From positions 1,426,001-1,490,000 of the forward strand of contig OW818695.1 of assembly GCA_942493345.1 (NCBI GenBank): a stretch of 64,000 bases of DNA. Reading direction: 5' to 3'. The stretch's first letter is position 1, and each line of letters opens with the position of its first letter. This stretch comes from GWE2-42-39 sp942493345. GTDB lineage: Bacteria > Bacteroidota > Bacteroidia > Bacteroidales > Prolixibacteraceae. Position numbers and translations under genes: made by a program. This document shows, piece after piece, positions 44,129 through 53,174 of this stretch. The notes beneath the pieces were generated by a model. It ran no database searches and had not been told where the DNA came from. It was given only the letters and a program-made list of their open reading frames with translations.

Positions 44129-44941
44129 TTAAATTTTCCGGACCAGTTCTTTCAGGATCAGGGTCATGTTGGGTTCGGCTTTCATGGCGATTGCCTGCAC
44201 TTCTTCGTGCGAAATTTCAACAATCTGACCGGGTACACCACTGTCGGTAATAATCGAAATGCCAAACACCGTCATTCCCATGTGCCGTGCAACAATCACT
44301 TCCGGCACAGTCGACATTCCAACAGCATCGGCTCCCAGCAGGCGGAACATTTTGTATTCAGCCGGGGTTTCGTAGGTCGGACCCGAAACACCAACATACA
44401 CGCCCTCTTTTACCTGAATATTATTCTGAAGGGCAATTAATTTGGCTCGTCCACGCAACTGCTCATCGTACGTTTTACTCATATCGGGAAAACGAGGGCC
44501 CAGTTCGTTCACATTTTTGCCACGCAACGGATGTTCAGGGAACATATTAATATGGTCGGAAATAATCATGATATCGCCAACTTTGTATTCGGGATTCAGT
44601 CCACCACTGGCATTCGACACAAACAGGTGGTTGATGCCCAGCGATTTTAACACCCGTACAGGGAAAGTAACCTCCTTCATCGGGTAGCCTTCGTAAAAAT
44701 GAAACCTTCCCTGGAGCGCAATTACATTTTTACCAGCCAGCCGGCCAATGATCAGTTTCCCGCAATGCCCATCAACCGTGGAAACCGGGAAATTCGGAAT
44801 TTCAGCAAACGGAATTGCTTTTTCAATTTCAATTTCGTTCACCAGTCCGCCCAGTCCCGAACCTAAGATGATGGCTGCATCAATTGATGTGCTGGTTTTT
44901 TCTTTTATGAAGTTCGCGGTTGCTTTTATTTTCTCTAACAT
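44129..44941 (-). CDS. punA: Purine-nucleoside phosphorylase (trimeric PNP/MTAP family)
   Basis: Phosphorolytic cleavage of inosine and guanosine for purine salvage. IILGSGLGGLV (phosphate loop), GRFHFYEGYPM, NASGGLNPEYKVGDIM, SGPTYETPAEYKM and the specificity region GADAVGMSTVPE are all as in the family; 270 aa is typical. Its ATG at 44941 lies inside the 3' end of lpxK, a 62-nt overlap in another frame, so expression is likely coupled. Confidence 0.95.
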   Translation of the reverse strand: MLEKIKATANFIKEKTSTSIDAAIILGSGLGGLVNEIEIEKAIPFAEIPNFPVSTVDGHCGKLIIGRLAGKNVIALQGRFHFYEGYPMKEVTFPVRVLKSLGINHLFVSNASGGLNPEYKVGDIMIISDHINMFPEHPLRGKNVNELGPRFPDMSKTYDEQLRGRAKLIALQNNIQVKEGVYVGVSGPTYETPAEYKMFRLLGADAVGMSTVPEVIVARHMGMTVFGISIITDSGVPGQIVEISHEEVQAIAMKAEPNMTLILKELVRKI

Positions 44942-45986
44942 AGTTCAGTATTTTTTTATCAAAATTCTTTCCCTCTCCGTCGAGGAATTTTATTTTAATC
45001 GGTATATAAAACAAATTCGATTTCAAATTATCGGGCATATTTTCCATGTCTTTCAAGCGGATTGCATCTTTTTCAGTAGTTACGACCAGCTTATTTTTTG
45101 CCGCCATTTCGGTGAACGTTTTTTCTATTTTCAGCAAATCGTTTTCGACGAAAGAATGATGGTCGGGAAACCGAATCTCTTGAACATGTTCAGACAGCGA
45201 CGACACGAACATTTTAAACAGCTCGGGACTGGCAATACCGGTAACCATCAGAACAGACGAATACTTTTTTCCGGGGGCTTGTACTGAAACTGCATTTTCC
45301 GGAAAAACAGGAGAGAGCGACCCATATTCCATGGTCGTAAAATACAGATCCTGATAAGGGCGGAGATTTACATTTTTCATGATAATGCGCCGGGTGATGG
45401 GTTTCACTTCGTGCGGACATTTGGTATAAATAATTATACCGGCACGACGCACCTGTGTTTTTCCTTCGCGTAGCCGACCCGCCGGAAGCAGCCTGTCTTC
45501 GGTAATCGGGCGGGTTGAGTCGACCAGCAAAATATTGATACCTGGAGAAACGCTGCGGTGCTGAAAAGCATCGTCAAGCAAAATCACATCGGGTAGTTTT
45601 TCTTCGTTCAGACGAATGATTTCTTCAATACCGTGTACTCTTTTTTCATCAACATATACTCCTGTTCCGGGAAACTTATTTTTTATCTGCAAAGGTTCGT
45701 CGCCCGATTCTTTCGCCGTTGAATCGGATGTTACTTCCCTGAACCCTTTTGTTTTGCGTTTGTAGCCCCGGCTTAAAACCACAACTTTAAAATCATTTGT
45801 CAATAAAGCAACCAGGTATTCAATATGCGGGGTTTTACCGGTTCCTCCCACCGTAATATTGCCTACTGAAATAACAGGAATATCAAACTCTTTGGATTCC
45901 AATATTTTCAGGTCGTACATACGATTCCGGAAAGAAATGACAATTCCGTAAAAGAAAGACATGGGATATAACAGAATTTTCAGCAT
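44880..45986 (-). CDS. lpxK: Tetraacyldisaccharide 4'-kinase (lipid A synthesis)
   Basis: Phosphorylates the 4' position of the lipid A precursor at the inner membrane. An N-terminal membrane-associated helix (LLYPMSFFYGIVISFRNR) is followed by the P-loop VGNITVGGTGKTPH, LSRGYKRKTKGF, DEPLQI and the catalytic Asp region LLDDAFQHRSV. 368 aa is slightly longer than usual; the last 20 residues overlap the PNP gene. First gene of the lpxK-PNP-prsW group. The 45987-46312 gap upstream and beyond shows no gene or RNA that I recognise. Confidence 0.95.
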   Translation of the reverse strand: MLKILLYPMSFFYGIVISFRNRMYDLKILESKEFDIPVISVGNITVGGTGKTPHIEYLVALLTNDFKVVVLSRGYKRKTKGFREVTSDSTAKESGDEPLQIKNKFPGTGVYVDEKRVHGIEEIIRLNEEKLPDVILLDDAFQHRSVSPGINILLVDSTRPITEDRLLPAGRLREGKTQVRRAGIIIYTKCPHEVKPITRRIIMKNVNLRPYQDLYFTTMEYGSLSPVFPENAVSVQAPGKKYSSVLMVTGIASPELFKMFVSSLSEHVQEIRFPDHHSFVENDLLKIEKTFTEMAAKNKLVVTTEKDAIRLKDMENMPDNLKSNLFYIPIKIKFLDGEGKNFDKKILNYVRENKSNRELHKRKNQHIN

Positions 45987-46312
45987 TTGTTTGTTTTTAA
46001 ACAGAATTACTAAATTAAGAATTATGGCTCAAATAAGTAACCATTTTTACATACAAAAGGGGAAAAGGGGTAATTTGTTTGTTCGATCACGCATGATTTT
46101 ACACCAAATTAATATTTCATGAAACGGATAGAGCTACCTAAAATAAGAAACGAATGAAACGAGTACGGTAGTACTACCACAAAAGGGCATGTATAAACTC
46201 TGCGAGTTCCACACGGGAGCCTATAGATGTTCAAAGTGCAATCTTTATATCCAACAGATAGTCAATAACTTTAAATGAAATTATACGTGTGAAAATAATC
46301 ACTTTCAATAGA

Positions 46313-46789
46313 TTAGAATCCCTGCTTTCTGCGAAAGTTTTGCTGACGGACGAGAATCGTTTCCAATTCCTGCCTGATGGTTTCAATTTCTTTTCGGTTG
46401 AGGGCCGTGAGGCTAACCGTCGGGTAATCGGCAACACCCCGCTGGGTTTTTACAGTCAGTGTTAAATCGCTGAACAGGAACATGGTTTTCAAATCATATT
46501 TATACAATAATTCCTGTTGAAAATCGATTGAGTTATATTCCCTGCCAAACAAAGTAATAACGGGGTAGTACCGGACCGAAATTTTACCATTTGCAGAACT
46601 GAATGACACATAATTGAAATTGATCACTAAAATAAAAACAACAATAACGACCAGTCCAATTCCAACATAAATTGTAATCATATTCTCTTCTTTCCATAGA
46701 AGATAAAGGGCTGCAATGATGAAAGCAAGAACAACAAAATTGAAATTCCGCTTAATTTTTTTTGTGCGTTTTTGATTTGAAATTTCCAT
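46313..46789 (-). CDS. Small membrane protein, unknown
   Basis: 158-aa protein from ATG 46789 (an in-frame start at 46834 adds 15 residues). A basic N terminus (NQKRTKKIKR) precedes two membrane helices (about 17-55), then a cytoplasmic beta-rich domain of about 90 residues (ISVRYYPVITLFGREYNSI) that resembles a PH-like membrane-protein domain, and a basic tail. No recognised family. It is divergent from aroB. Confidence 0.7.
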   Translation of the reverse strand: MEISNQKRTKKIKRNFNFVVLAFIIAALYLLWKEENMITIYVGIGLVVIVVFILVINFNYVSFSSANGKISVRYYPVITLFGREYNSIDFQQELLYKYDLKTMFLFSDLTLTVKTQRGVADYPTVSLTALNRKEIETIRQELETILVRQQNFRRKQGF

Positions 46790-46859
46790 AACACGTTTAA
46801 CGAATCGTAAAAAAGCAAGACTGAAACTCTGCAATATCCAACCACTGGCAAAATTATTT

Positions 46860-46867
46860 TAACTTTG
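46860..46867 (+). promoter_or_regulatory. -7 element of aroB
   Basis: TAACTTTG (TAnnTTTG), 21 nt before the ATG at 46889. It overlaps an in-frame TTG, which argues for the later start. Confidence 0.5.
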
Positions 46868-46888
46868 ACCATCCGTAAAAGCAGACCA

Positions 46889-48022
46889 ATGGCTGAATCA
46901 AAAATACATTCAAATATTGTTTTTTCACAGGATATTGTAAAAGAACTTACGGCAATCGTAGAAAAGTATCCGAAAGAAAAAGTTTTTTTACTGACTGAAA
47001 CGAATGCAGATCAGAATTGTCTTCCTCTTCTTCAACCGGTTATCAGCCGGTTTCAGATAAAGAAACTGACGATTGAGGCAGGCGAGGAAAATAAAAAAAT
47101 CAGTTCGGTCGAAAAAGTATGGCAATTTCTGTCGAAGAATGGCGCTGATCGTAAGTCGCTGTTGATTAATCTGGGGGGGGGCATGCTCACCGACCTGGGC
47201 GGTTTTGCTGCTTCGACTTTCAAACGGGGATTCGATTTTGTAAATATACCCACCACTTTACTTTCGCAGGTCGATGCTTCTTTGGGCGGAAAAACCGGCT
47301 TCAATTTCAATGGACTAAAAAATGAGATCGGCGTGTTTCAGGAACCGGTAACGGTTATCATCAATACCAATTTTCTGAAGACCATCGATCGCGAAAATTT
47401 CCTTTCGGGTTACGCCGAAATGATCAAACATGGCTTTATTAAAAGCCCGGAACATTGGGACGAATTGCAGAAATTCAATCTGAAAAATATCAACTATGAA
47501 GCGCTTCAGAAAATAATTGCCCACTCGGTTGCCGTGAAAGAATGGTTCGTGATGAACGACCCGACCGAAAAAAACATTCGCAAGGCGCTGAATCTGGGGC
47601 ACACCGTTGGCCACGCCTTTGAAAGCCATGCCATGAAAACCGGGAAACCCATTCTGCATGGCTATGCCGTGGTTTACGGAATGATTGTTGAGCTTTTCCT
47701 TTCTGTAAAGAAATGTGGTTTCGATGCGGTGCTGTTGCAACAAATCAGCCAATGGCTGCTGGACCGATACGGCAAATTTGAAATTACCGAAATCGACTTT
47801 GATGCTTTATTCGAACTAATGACGCACGACAAAAAAAACGAAGCCGGGCGCATCAACTTTACGTTGATCCCCGAAATCGGGAAAGTAGAAATCAACCAGA
47901 ACTGTACAAAAGCAGAAGTTTTTGAAGCGCTGGAATACTATTTGATGACGGAAAAGCCTCATCCTAAATCCGTCTCCAAAGGAGAAGGACTTTTGGACAG
48001 AAACAAATCAGAAAGCATATAA
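46889..48022 (+). CDS. aroB: 3-dehydroquinate synthase
   Basis: Second step of the shikimate pathway (DAHP to 3-dehydroquinate, NAD- and metal-dependent). NLGGGMLTDLGGFAAS, DASLGGKTGFNFNGLKNEIG, ALNLGHTVGHAFES and MTHDKKNEAG are family motifs. From ATG 46889 it is 377 aa. The C-terminal approximately 20 residues after YYLMTEK look non-conserved and may be read through into intergenic sequence. The GGG motif is encoded by a run of nine G (47173-47181). aroA follows on the same strand. Confidence 0.96.
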   Translation: MAESKIHSNIVFSQDIVKELTAIVEKYPKEKVFLLTETNADQNCLPLLQPVISRFQIKKLTIEAGEENKKISSVEKVWQFLSKNGADRKSLLINLGGGMLTDLGGFAASTFKRGFDFVNIPTTLLSQVDASLGGKTGFNFNGLKNEIGVFQEPVTVIINTNFLKTIDRENFLSGYAEMIKHGFIKSPEHWDELQKFNLKNINYEALQKIIAHSVAVKEWFVMNDPTEKNIRKALNLGHTVGHAFESHAMKTGKPILHGYAVVYGMIVELFLSVKKCGFDAVLLQQISQWLLDRYGKFEITEIDFDALFELMTHDKKNEAGRINFTLIPEIGKVEINQNCTKAEVFEALEYYLMTEKPHPKSVSKGEGLLDRNKSESI

Positions 48023-48048
48023 CATTGAACTATCGTAACCATATCTTT

Positions 48049-48079
48049 CCCCCTTTTGGGGAATAAGAAGGGGGCTTTT
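48049..48079 (+). terminator. Hairpin between aroB and aroA
   Basis: CCCCCTT (48049-48055) and AAGGGGG (48068-48074) form a stem followed by CTTTTT. It may be a terminator or an attenuator before aroA. Confidence 0.6.
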
Positions 48080-48098
48080 TGTAACTCGTAATTTGAAT

Positions 48099-49328
48099 AT
48101 GAAATACACCGTCTCGAAACCCGATAAAACCCTGAAAGGAAGTATCCAGCTTCCGGCATCGAAAAGTATTGCTAACCGGGCGCTGATCATCAACGCGCTT
48201 AGTTACAGCCCGTATCCAATTCGCAATCTGTCGGACAGCGACGACACCCGGGTAATGGAGCAGGTTTTCACGTCAAACACCAACCATTTCGATATTGGTC
48301 ACGCAGGAACCGCCATGCGTTTTCTCACAGCTTTTCTTTCGATGATTGTTGGAGAATGGACTCTGACCGGATCGGAACGCATGAAACAGCGTCCCATCGG
48401 CATTCTGGTCGATGCGCTGAACTCGCTCGGCGCACGCATTGAATACCTCGAAAACGAGGGTTTTCCGCCACTAAAAATCTACGGATCACATTTAAAAGGC
48501 GGCATCGTCGAACTTGACGGAAGTATTTCCAGTCAATATATTTCGGCTCTGCTAATGATCGCTCCGTCCATTGAAGGCGGTTTGACGCTGAGGCTGAAAA
48601 ATAAAATCATGTCGCGCTCGTACATCGAACTCACTTTGAAACTGATGGAACAATTCGGGGTAAAACATGTATGGAAAGGAAATGAAATCCGAATTGAGGA
48701 ACAGACTTATCGTCCTGTTCAATATATTGTTGAAGCCGACTGGTCGGGCGCTTCGTACTGGTACCAGGTGGCTGCACTGGCCGAAGAAGTTGATATTGAA
48801 CTGGAAGGTTTGAAACTGGATAGTCTTCAGGGCGACTGCGTTATTGCCAAATGGTTCGAACCGTTCGGGGTAATTTCTGAAGAAACCGAAAAAGGTGTTC
48901 GTCTGAGCAAGACAGAAAAACCACTTCCGAAAAACCTTCAGTTTAATTTCATTGAAAACCCGGATGTGGCGCAAACTTTCGCTGTTTTGTGTGTGATGAA
49001 AAAAGTACCGTTTCATTTCACCGGTTTGGAAACCCTGAAAATAAAAGAAACCAACCGCATTGAAGCACTGCAAAACGAACTGGCCAAATTCGGAGCTGAG
49101 ATTACCGAACCAGGGCACGGTAAATTGCAATGGGACGGAACATTTCCGATCAAAAAAGTGGACAATCCATCCATCCCGACTTACAAAGATCACCGCATGG
49201 CAATGGCTTTTGCGCCCGCCTGCCAAACATACGGCCCGGTAACTATCGAAGAACCAATGGTGGTAACCAAGTCGTATCCTGCATTCTGGGACGATTTGAA
49301 AAAGGTAGGATTTATCGTAGAAGAATAA
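48099..49328 (+). CDS. aroA: 3-phosphoshikimate 1-carboxyvinyltransferase (EPSP synthase)
   Basis: Sixth step of the shikimate pathway. LPASKSIANRALIINAL (the substrate-binding Lys-Ser pair), HAGTAMRFLTAFLS, GSERMKQRPIG, SSQYISALLM, IKETNRIEALQNELAKFGA and the late DHRMAMAFA are present. 409 aa from ATG 48099. It lies downstream of aroB with a hairpin between them; the pairing of two shikimate genes supports both calls. Confidence 0.96.
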   Translation: MKYTVSKPDKTLKGSIQLPASKSIANRALIINALSYSPYPIRNLSDSDDTRVMEQVFTSNTNHFDIGHAGTAMRFLTAFLSMIVGEWTLTGSERMKQRPIGILVDALNSLGARIEYLENEGFPPLKIYGSHLKGGIVELDGSISSQYISALLMIAPSIEGGLTLRLKNKIMSRSYIELTLKLMEQFGVKHVWKGNEIRIEEQTYRPVQYIVEADWSGASYWYQVAALAEEVDIELEGLKLDSLQGDCVIAKWFEPFGVISEETEKGVRLSKTEKPLPKNLQFNFIENPDVAQTFAVLCVMKKVPFHFTGLETLKIKETNRIEALQNELAKFGAEITEPGHGKLQWDGTFPIKKVDNPSIPTYKDHRMAMAFAPACQTYGPVTIEEPMVVTKSYPAFWDDLKKVGFIVEE

Positions 49329-49332
49329 TCAG

Positions 49333-50424
49333 TTACAATTTAATAAATATCTTCTTTCGATATAAAATTACTGCGGGGATAAACAGTATCGCGATATAAA
49401 ACAACGCATAGCACAGGCTCGACAGTTTCATGCCACAACCCATCGAAGCAAACAAATCCATCATGTGTTTATTGATCGAACCGCCAAAGAATTCTACCCG
49501 CCGGAACACATACCCAAACAAACCTGCCAGCATATATATAGAAATGGCATTGGCCCCGAAAACAACTCCGATTTTAGTTCCTCCTGTACGCCCCAAAATG
49601 TCGACCAGATAAATACTGGCAGCAAGTATCATGGAGGCCAACCCCGAAGTGACCATAACAAACGAACTGCTCCACAAATTTTTATTCAGCGGGAAGTTCC
49701 AGCTCCAAATGTACCCGATGAGCATTGCCGCGAAACCTGCCAGAAACAACCAAATAACTTTTTTATACTGGTCTTCCTTGCTTAGGATAATATGTCCGGC
49801 CAGCATTCCGCTGATACCGCTCGCCACAGCAGGCACGGTACTCAGTAATCCTTCCGGGTCCCAGGTTCCTTGCCACATGCGCCCGGGCAGTAGAAAACTG
49901 TCGACCCAGGCCGCCAGGTTTTGTCCCGGTTCCAGCGACACAACCCCAATACCTGGTGTTGGGATCAACACCATTGCAAGCCAATATCCAATAAGTAGTA
50001 CAGTGCCGATAATCGCCTGCGTTTTCCATTTGGTAGTCAAATACAAAATGGCACAAATCAGAAAAACAACGGCAATGCGTTGCAAAACCCCGGCTACCCG
50101 TAAATCAGCAAAATTGAACTTGGGGTACAGGCTCAGGAAAATGCCGACTGCAAATATTTTCAGTGAACGAAAAACAATTTTTTTATACATCCCGGCTTTG
50201 GGAACGCCTGTTCTCAACCGCTTGGAATACGCCAAGACGATGGAAACCCCGACTATGAAAATAAAAAAAGGGAAAACCAAATCGGTTGGAGTGAGGCCGT
50301 GCCATTTGGCATGAAGCAAAGGACCGTAAACATGCGACCAGGTTCCGGGATTATTTACCATGATCATTGCGGCAATGGTAAAACCGCGAAAAGCATCAAG
50401 CGATATCAGGCGTTCGGAGTTCAT
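49333..50424 (-). CDS. HGSNAT/NagX-like membrane acyltransferase
   Basis: 363-aa membrane protein with about ten helices related to heparan-alpha-glucosaminide N-acetyltransferase (DUF5009/NagX group). The N-terminal RLISLDAFRGFTIAAMIMVN and the following DLVFPFFIFIVGVSI are typical, including the conserved His region near HGLTPTD. Bacterial members are linked to aminosugar use, but no aminosugar gene is adjacent, so the acceptor is unknown. It converges with aroA, 4 nt apart. Confidence 0.88.
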   Translation of the reverse strand: MNSERLISLDAFRGFTIAAMIMVNNPGTWSHVYGPLLHAKWHGLTPTDLVFPFFIFIVGVSIVLAYSKRLRTGVPKAGMYKKIVFRSLKIFAVGIFLSLYPKFNFADLRVAGVLQRIAVVFLICAILYLTTKWKTQAIIGTVLLIGYWLAMVLIPTPGIGVVSLEPGQNLAAWVDSFLLPGRMWQGTWDPEGLLSTVPAVASGISGMLAGHIILSKEDQYKKVIWLFLAGFAAMLIGYIWSWNFPLNKNLWSSSFVMVTSGLASMILAASIYLVDILGRTGGTKIGVVFGANAISIYMLAGLFGYVFRRVEFFGGSINKHMMDLFASMGCGMKLSSLCYALFYIAILFIPAVILYRKKIFIKL

Positions 50425-50505
50425 AATGGGTTATTTAATCGTTAGATTCACAAAGGAATAACATTCAAATATATTGAATTTCTGAAGATTAAATAAACTT
50501 TATTA

Positions 50506-50946
50506 TTACCGTTTTTTTCTGAAAAATTCGGTCATCAGGTCGGCGCAGTCATCAGCCATAATGCCCGAAACAACTTCCGTTTTTGGATGCAGAGCGGCGG
50601 GTGCGAATTTGGTAAACCCGCGTTTGTCATCGTTGGCTCCGTATACAAGCCGGCCAATCTGCGCCCAGCCCAAAGCCCCGGCACACATCACACAAGGTTC
50701 GAGCGTTACATACAGGGTACACTCGTTCAGGTATTTCGCCCCCAGCAAATTGGCGGCAGCAGTAATCGCCTGCATCTCGGCATGAGCCGTCACATCGGTC
50801 AGCGTTTCAGTTAAATTATGGGCCCGCGCAATAATACGGTTGTTGACAACCACTACAGCGCCCACCGGGATTTCATCCTTCTCAAAAGCCGTCACCGCCT
50901 CCTGAATCGCCCGTTTCATGAAATATTCATCCGTAAAAGGGTCCAT
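50506..50946 (-). CDS. tadA: tRNA-specific adenosine deaminase / nucleoside deaminase
   Basis: Zn-dependent deaminase of 146 aa. HAEMQAI (Zn His and catalytic Glu) and LEPCVMCAGAL (two Zn Cys) are the CDA signature; AQIGRLVYGANDDKRGF matches TadA, which makes inosine at tRNA position 34. Other deaminases of this size (guanine deaminase) are a lesser possibility. ATG at 50946 is preferred over 50949. A -7 element lies upstream and aspS is divergent. Confidence 0.9.
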   Translation of the reverse strand: MDPFTDEYFMKRAIQEAVTAFEKDEIPVGAVVVVNNRIIARAHNLTETLTDVTAHAEMQAITAAANLLGAKYLNECTLYVTLEPCVMCAGALGWAQIGRLVYGANDDKRGFTKFAPAALHPKTEVVSGIMADDCADLMTEFFRKKR

Positions 50947-50966
50947 CACAATTAATCTTTAAATCA

Positions 50967-50974
50967 CAAACATA
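50967..50974 (-). promoter_or_regulatory. -7 element of tadA
   Basis: Minus-strand TATGTTTG (TAnnTTTG), 21 nt before the ATG at 50946. Confidence 0.5.
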
Positions 50975-51010
50975 AAGCAAATATGCTGTTTTTAATTCTG
51001 ATAATCTGTG

Positions 51011-51018
51011 TATTTTTG
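51011..51018 (+). promoter_or_regulatory. -7 element of aspS
   Basis: TATTTTTG (TAnnTTTG), 25 nt before the aspS ATG at 51044. Confidence 0.52.
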
Positions 51019-51043
51019 CAAGCAAAATTAAAATTGAGCATCA

Positions 51044-52795
51044 ATGTACAGAACACATACATGTGGCGAATTGCGCCTCGAACATCAGGGAACCGAAGTT
51101 ACCCTGGCCGGGTGGGTCCAACGCAAACGCGAATTCGGAGGAATGACTTTTGTCGACCTGCGCGACCGGTATGGGATTACGCAGTTGGTTTTCGATGAAA
51201 AAACCAATCCTGAAGTTATTGATAGAATGAAAAAACTGGGACGCGAATTTGTGATCCAGTCGAAAGGAATTGTTCGCGAACGTAGCAATAAAAACAAAAA
51301 TATCCCAACCGGAGATATTGAAATCGAAGTTTTAGGTTTGCAAATTTTGAATGCTTCAGAAGTGCCTCCTTTCACCATTGAAGATGAAAGCGACGGCGGC
51401 GACGATATCCGCATGAAATATCGCTACCTCGATTTGCGCCGCGCGCCGGTACGCGACACATTGATTCTCCGTGCCCAAATGGCCCATGCCGTACGCAGTT
51501 ACCTGAACAGGCTCAATTTTATTGAAACGGAAACCCCCGTGCTGATCAAATCGACCCCGGAAGGAGCCCGCGACTTTGTGGTTCCATCGCGCATGAACCC
51601 GGGTGAATTTTACGCGCTACCGCAATCGCCTCAACAGTTGAAACAATTATTGATGGTTGCCGGGTTCGACCGCTATTACCAGATTGTGAAATGTTTCCGC
51701 GACGAAGATTTGCGGGCCGACCGTCAGCCCGAATTTACCCAGATTGACTGCGAAATGTCGTTCGTCGAACAGGAAGACATCCTGAATACATTCGAAGGAT
51801 TGACCCGGTATATGTTCAAAGAAATTAAAGGCATTGAGATCAATGAATTCCCCAGAATGCCTTATTCCGAAGCAATGGAAAATTATGGTTCCGACAAACC
51901 GGACATCCGCTTCGAAATGAAAATTAAGGAATTGACCGGGCTGGCAAAAGGCAAAGGTTTTCCGGTTTTCGACGATGCCCCGTTCATCGGTGGAATTTGT
52001 GCCGAAGGCTGTTCAGAATACACCCGCAAACAGCTCGATGCGCTGACCGAATGGGTAAAACGCCCGCAAATTGGCGCCAAAGGAATGGTTTACCTGAAAT
52101 ACAGCACCGACGGAAGTTTGAAATCGTCGGTCGATAAATTTTATTCTCCGGAAGAATTGAAAAAATGGGCCGACTTGTTCGGTGCGAAACCGGGTGACCT
52201 GATCCTGGTACTTTCCGGAGCCAAAGAGCAAACTCAAAAAGCGCTTGGCGAATTGCGCCTCGAAATGGCCAATCAACTTGGACTGCGCGACAAATCAGTG
52301 TTTCAACCTTTGTGGGTGGTCGATTTTCCGTTGCTGGAATGGGACGAAGAAACCCAACGTTACTATGCCATGCACCATCCGTTTACTGCTCCGAAACCGG
52401 AAGATATTGCATTGCTCGAAACCAACCCCGGGGCGGTTCGTGCCAACGCTTACGACTTGGTGATCAATGGCGTTGAAATTGGTGGAGGTTCAGTTCGTAT
52501 TTTCGATAAAGGATTACAAGCAAAGATGTTCAACATGCTCGGTTTTACCCCGGAACAGGCCGAATACCAGTTTGGCTTCCTGATGAATGCCTTCAAATTT
52601 GGCGCCCCGCCACATGCCGGTATCGCTTTTGGATTCGACCGCCTGACATCCATGTTCGCCGGTCTGGACAGCATCCGCGACACCATTGCATTCCCAAAAA
52701 ACAATTCGGGCCGCGATGTAATGATGGATTCACCGTCGTCGATTGCCGACGCGCAATTGAATGAATTAAGCATTAAACTGGATTTGAAACAATAA
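51044..52795 (+). CDS. aspS: Aspartyl-tRNA synthetase
   Basis: Class IIb synthetase of 583 aa. The OB-fold anticodon domain (1-110; LAGWVQRKREFGGMTFVDLRDRYG is read in this region) precedes motif 2 FRDEDLRADRQPEFTQID and a bacterial GAD insertion (about 290-410). Motif 3 GIAFGFDRLTSMFAG is at the end. It is a single gene followed by a perfect terminator and two tRNA-Gln genes on the other strand. Confidence 0.98.
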   Translation: MYRTHTCGELRLEHQGTEVTLAGWVQRKREFGGMTFVDLRDRYGITQLVFDEKTNPEVIDRMKKLGREFVIQSKGIVRERSNKNKNIPTGDIEIEVLGLQILNASEVPPFTIEDESDGGDDIRMKYRYLDLRRAPVRDTLILRAQMAHAVRSYLNRLNFIETETPVLIKSTPEGARDFVVPSRMNPGEFYALPQSPQQLKQLLMVAGFDRYYQIVKCFRDEDLRADRQPEFTQIDCEMSFVEQEDILNTFEGLTRYMFKEIKGIEINEFPRMPYSEAMENYGSDKPDIRFEMKIKELTGLAKGKGFPVFDDAPFIGGICAEGCSEYTRKQLDALTEWVKRPQIGAKGMVYLKYSTDGSLKSSVDKFYSPEELKKWADLFGAKPGDLILVLSGAKEQTQKALGELRLEMANQLGLRDKSVFQPLWVVDFPLLEWDEETQRYYAMHHPFTAPKPEDIALLETNPGAVRANAYDLVINGVEIGGGSVRIFDKGLQAKMFNMLGFTPEQAEYQFGFLMNAFKFGAPPHAGIAFGFDRLTSMFAGLDSIRDTIAFPKNNSGRDVMMDSPSSIADAQLNELSIKLDLKQ

Positions 52796-52820
52796 TCCGA
52801 AGAAAATATCAATAAAGAAA

Positions 52821-52857
52821 AAACCTGCAAATCAAATGACTTGCAGGTTTTTTTAGT
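52821..52857 (+). terminator. Terminator of aspS
   Basis: AAACCTGCAA (52821-52830) and TTGCAGGTTT (52841-52850) form a perfect 10-bp stem followed by a T-tract. It lies 26 nt after the stop and just before the tRNA-Gln gene on the other strand. Confidence 0.85.
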
Positions 52858-52861
52858 TTTG

Positions 52862-52934
52862 TTGTCCTGTCAGGTTTCGAACCTGAACTCTTCTGATCCA
52901 GAATCAGACGTGTTGCCAATTACACCACAGGACA
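52862..52934 (-). tRNA. tRNA-Gln (anticodon CUG)
   Basis: 73 nt. Acceptor TGTCCTG pairs with CAGGACA, discriminator A. The anticodon stem-loop is TCTGA-TTCTGGA-TCAGA, anticodon CTG (codon CAG). T-arm CAGGTTCGAAACCTG. CCA not encoded. Second of a tandem pair. Confidence 0.95.
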
Positions 52935-52986
52935 ATTTTCAGATCCAATCAAAAACAACCCATTGGGCTGCCGGCTTTTTTAGATG

Positions 52987-53059
52987 TTGACCTACCAAGG
53001 CTCGAACTTGGACTCTTCTGAACCAAAATCAGACGTGTTGCCAATTACACCATAGGTCA
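52987..53059 (-). tRNA. tRNA-Gln (anticodon UUG)
   Basis: 73 nt. Acceptor TGACCTA pairs with TAGGTCA, discriminator A. The anticodon stem-loop is TCTGA-TTTTGGT-TCAGA, anticodon TTG (codon CAA). T-arm CCAAGTTCGAGCCTTGG. It lies 52 nt before the CUG isoacceptor and shares the whole D-arm region with it, which points to duplication. Confidence 0.95.
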
Positions 53060-53174
53060 ATCATTAGATGCCCTTTTTCTAAGGACGGTGCAAAATTATA
53101 TTTTTTTTCTTACCATGGAAAAATTTATCCAAAAAAAATAGGATTTCCTCCATCTGTACTTCATAACCATAAAA

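Noticed and set aside
46865..46888. Upstream TTG start of aroB
   Set aside because: It lies in the -7 element (46860-46867); the ATG at 46889 fits the family N terminus better.
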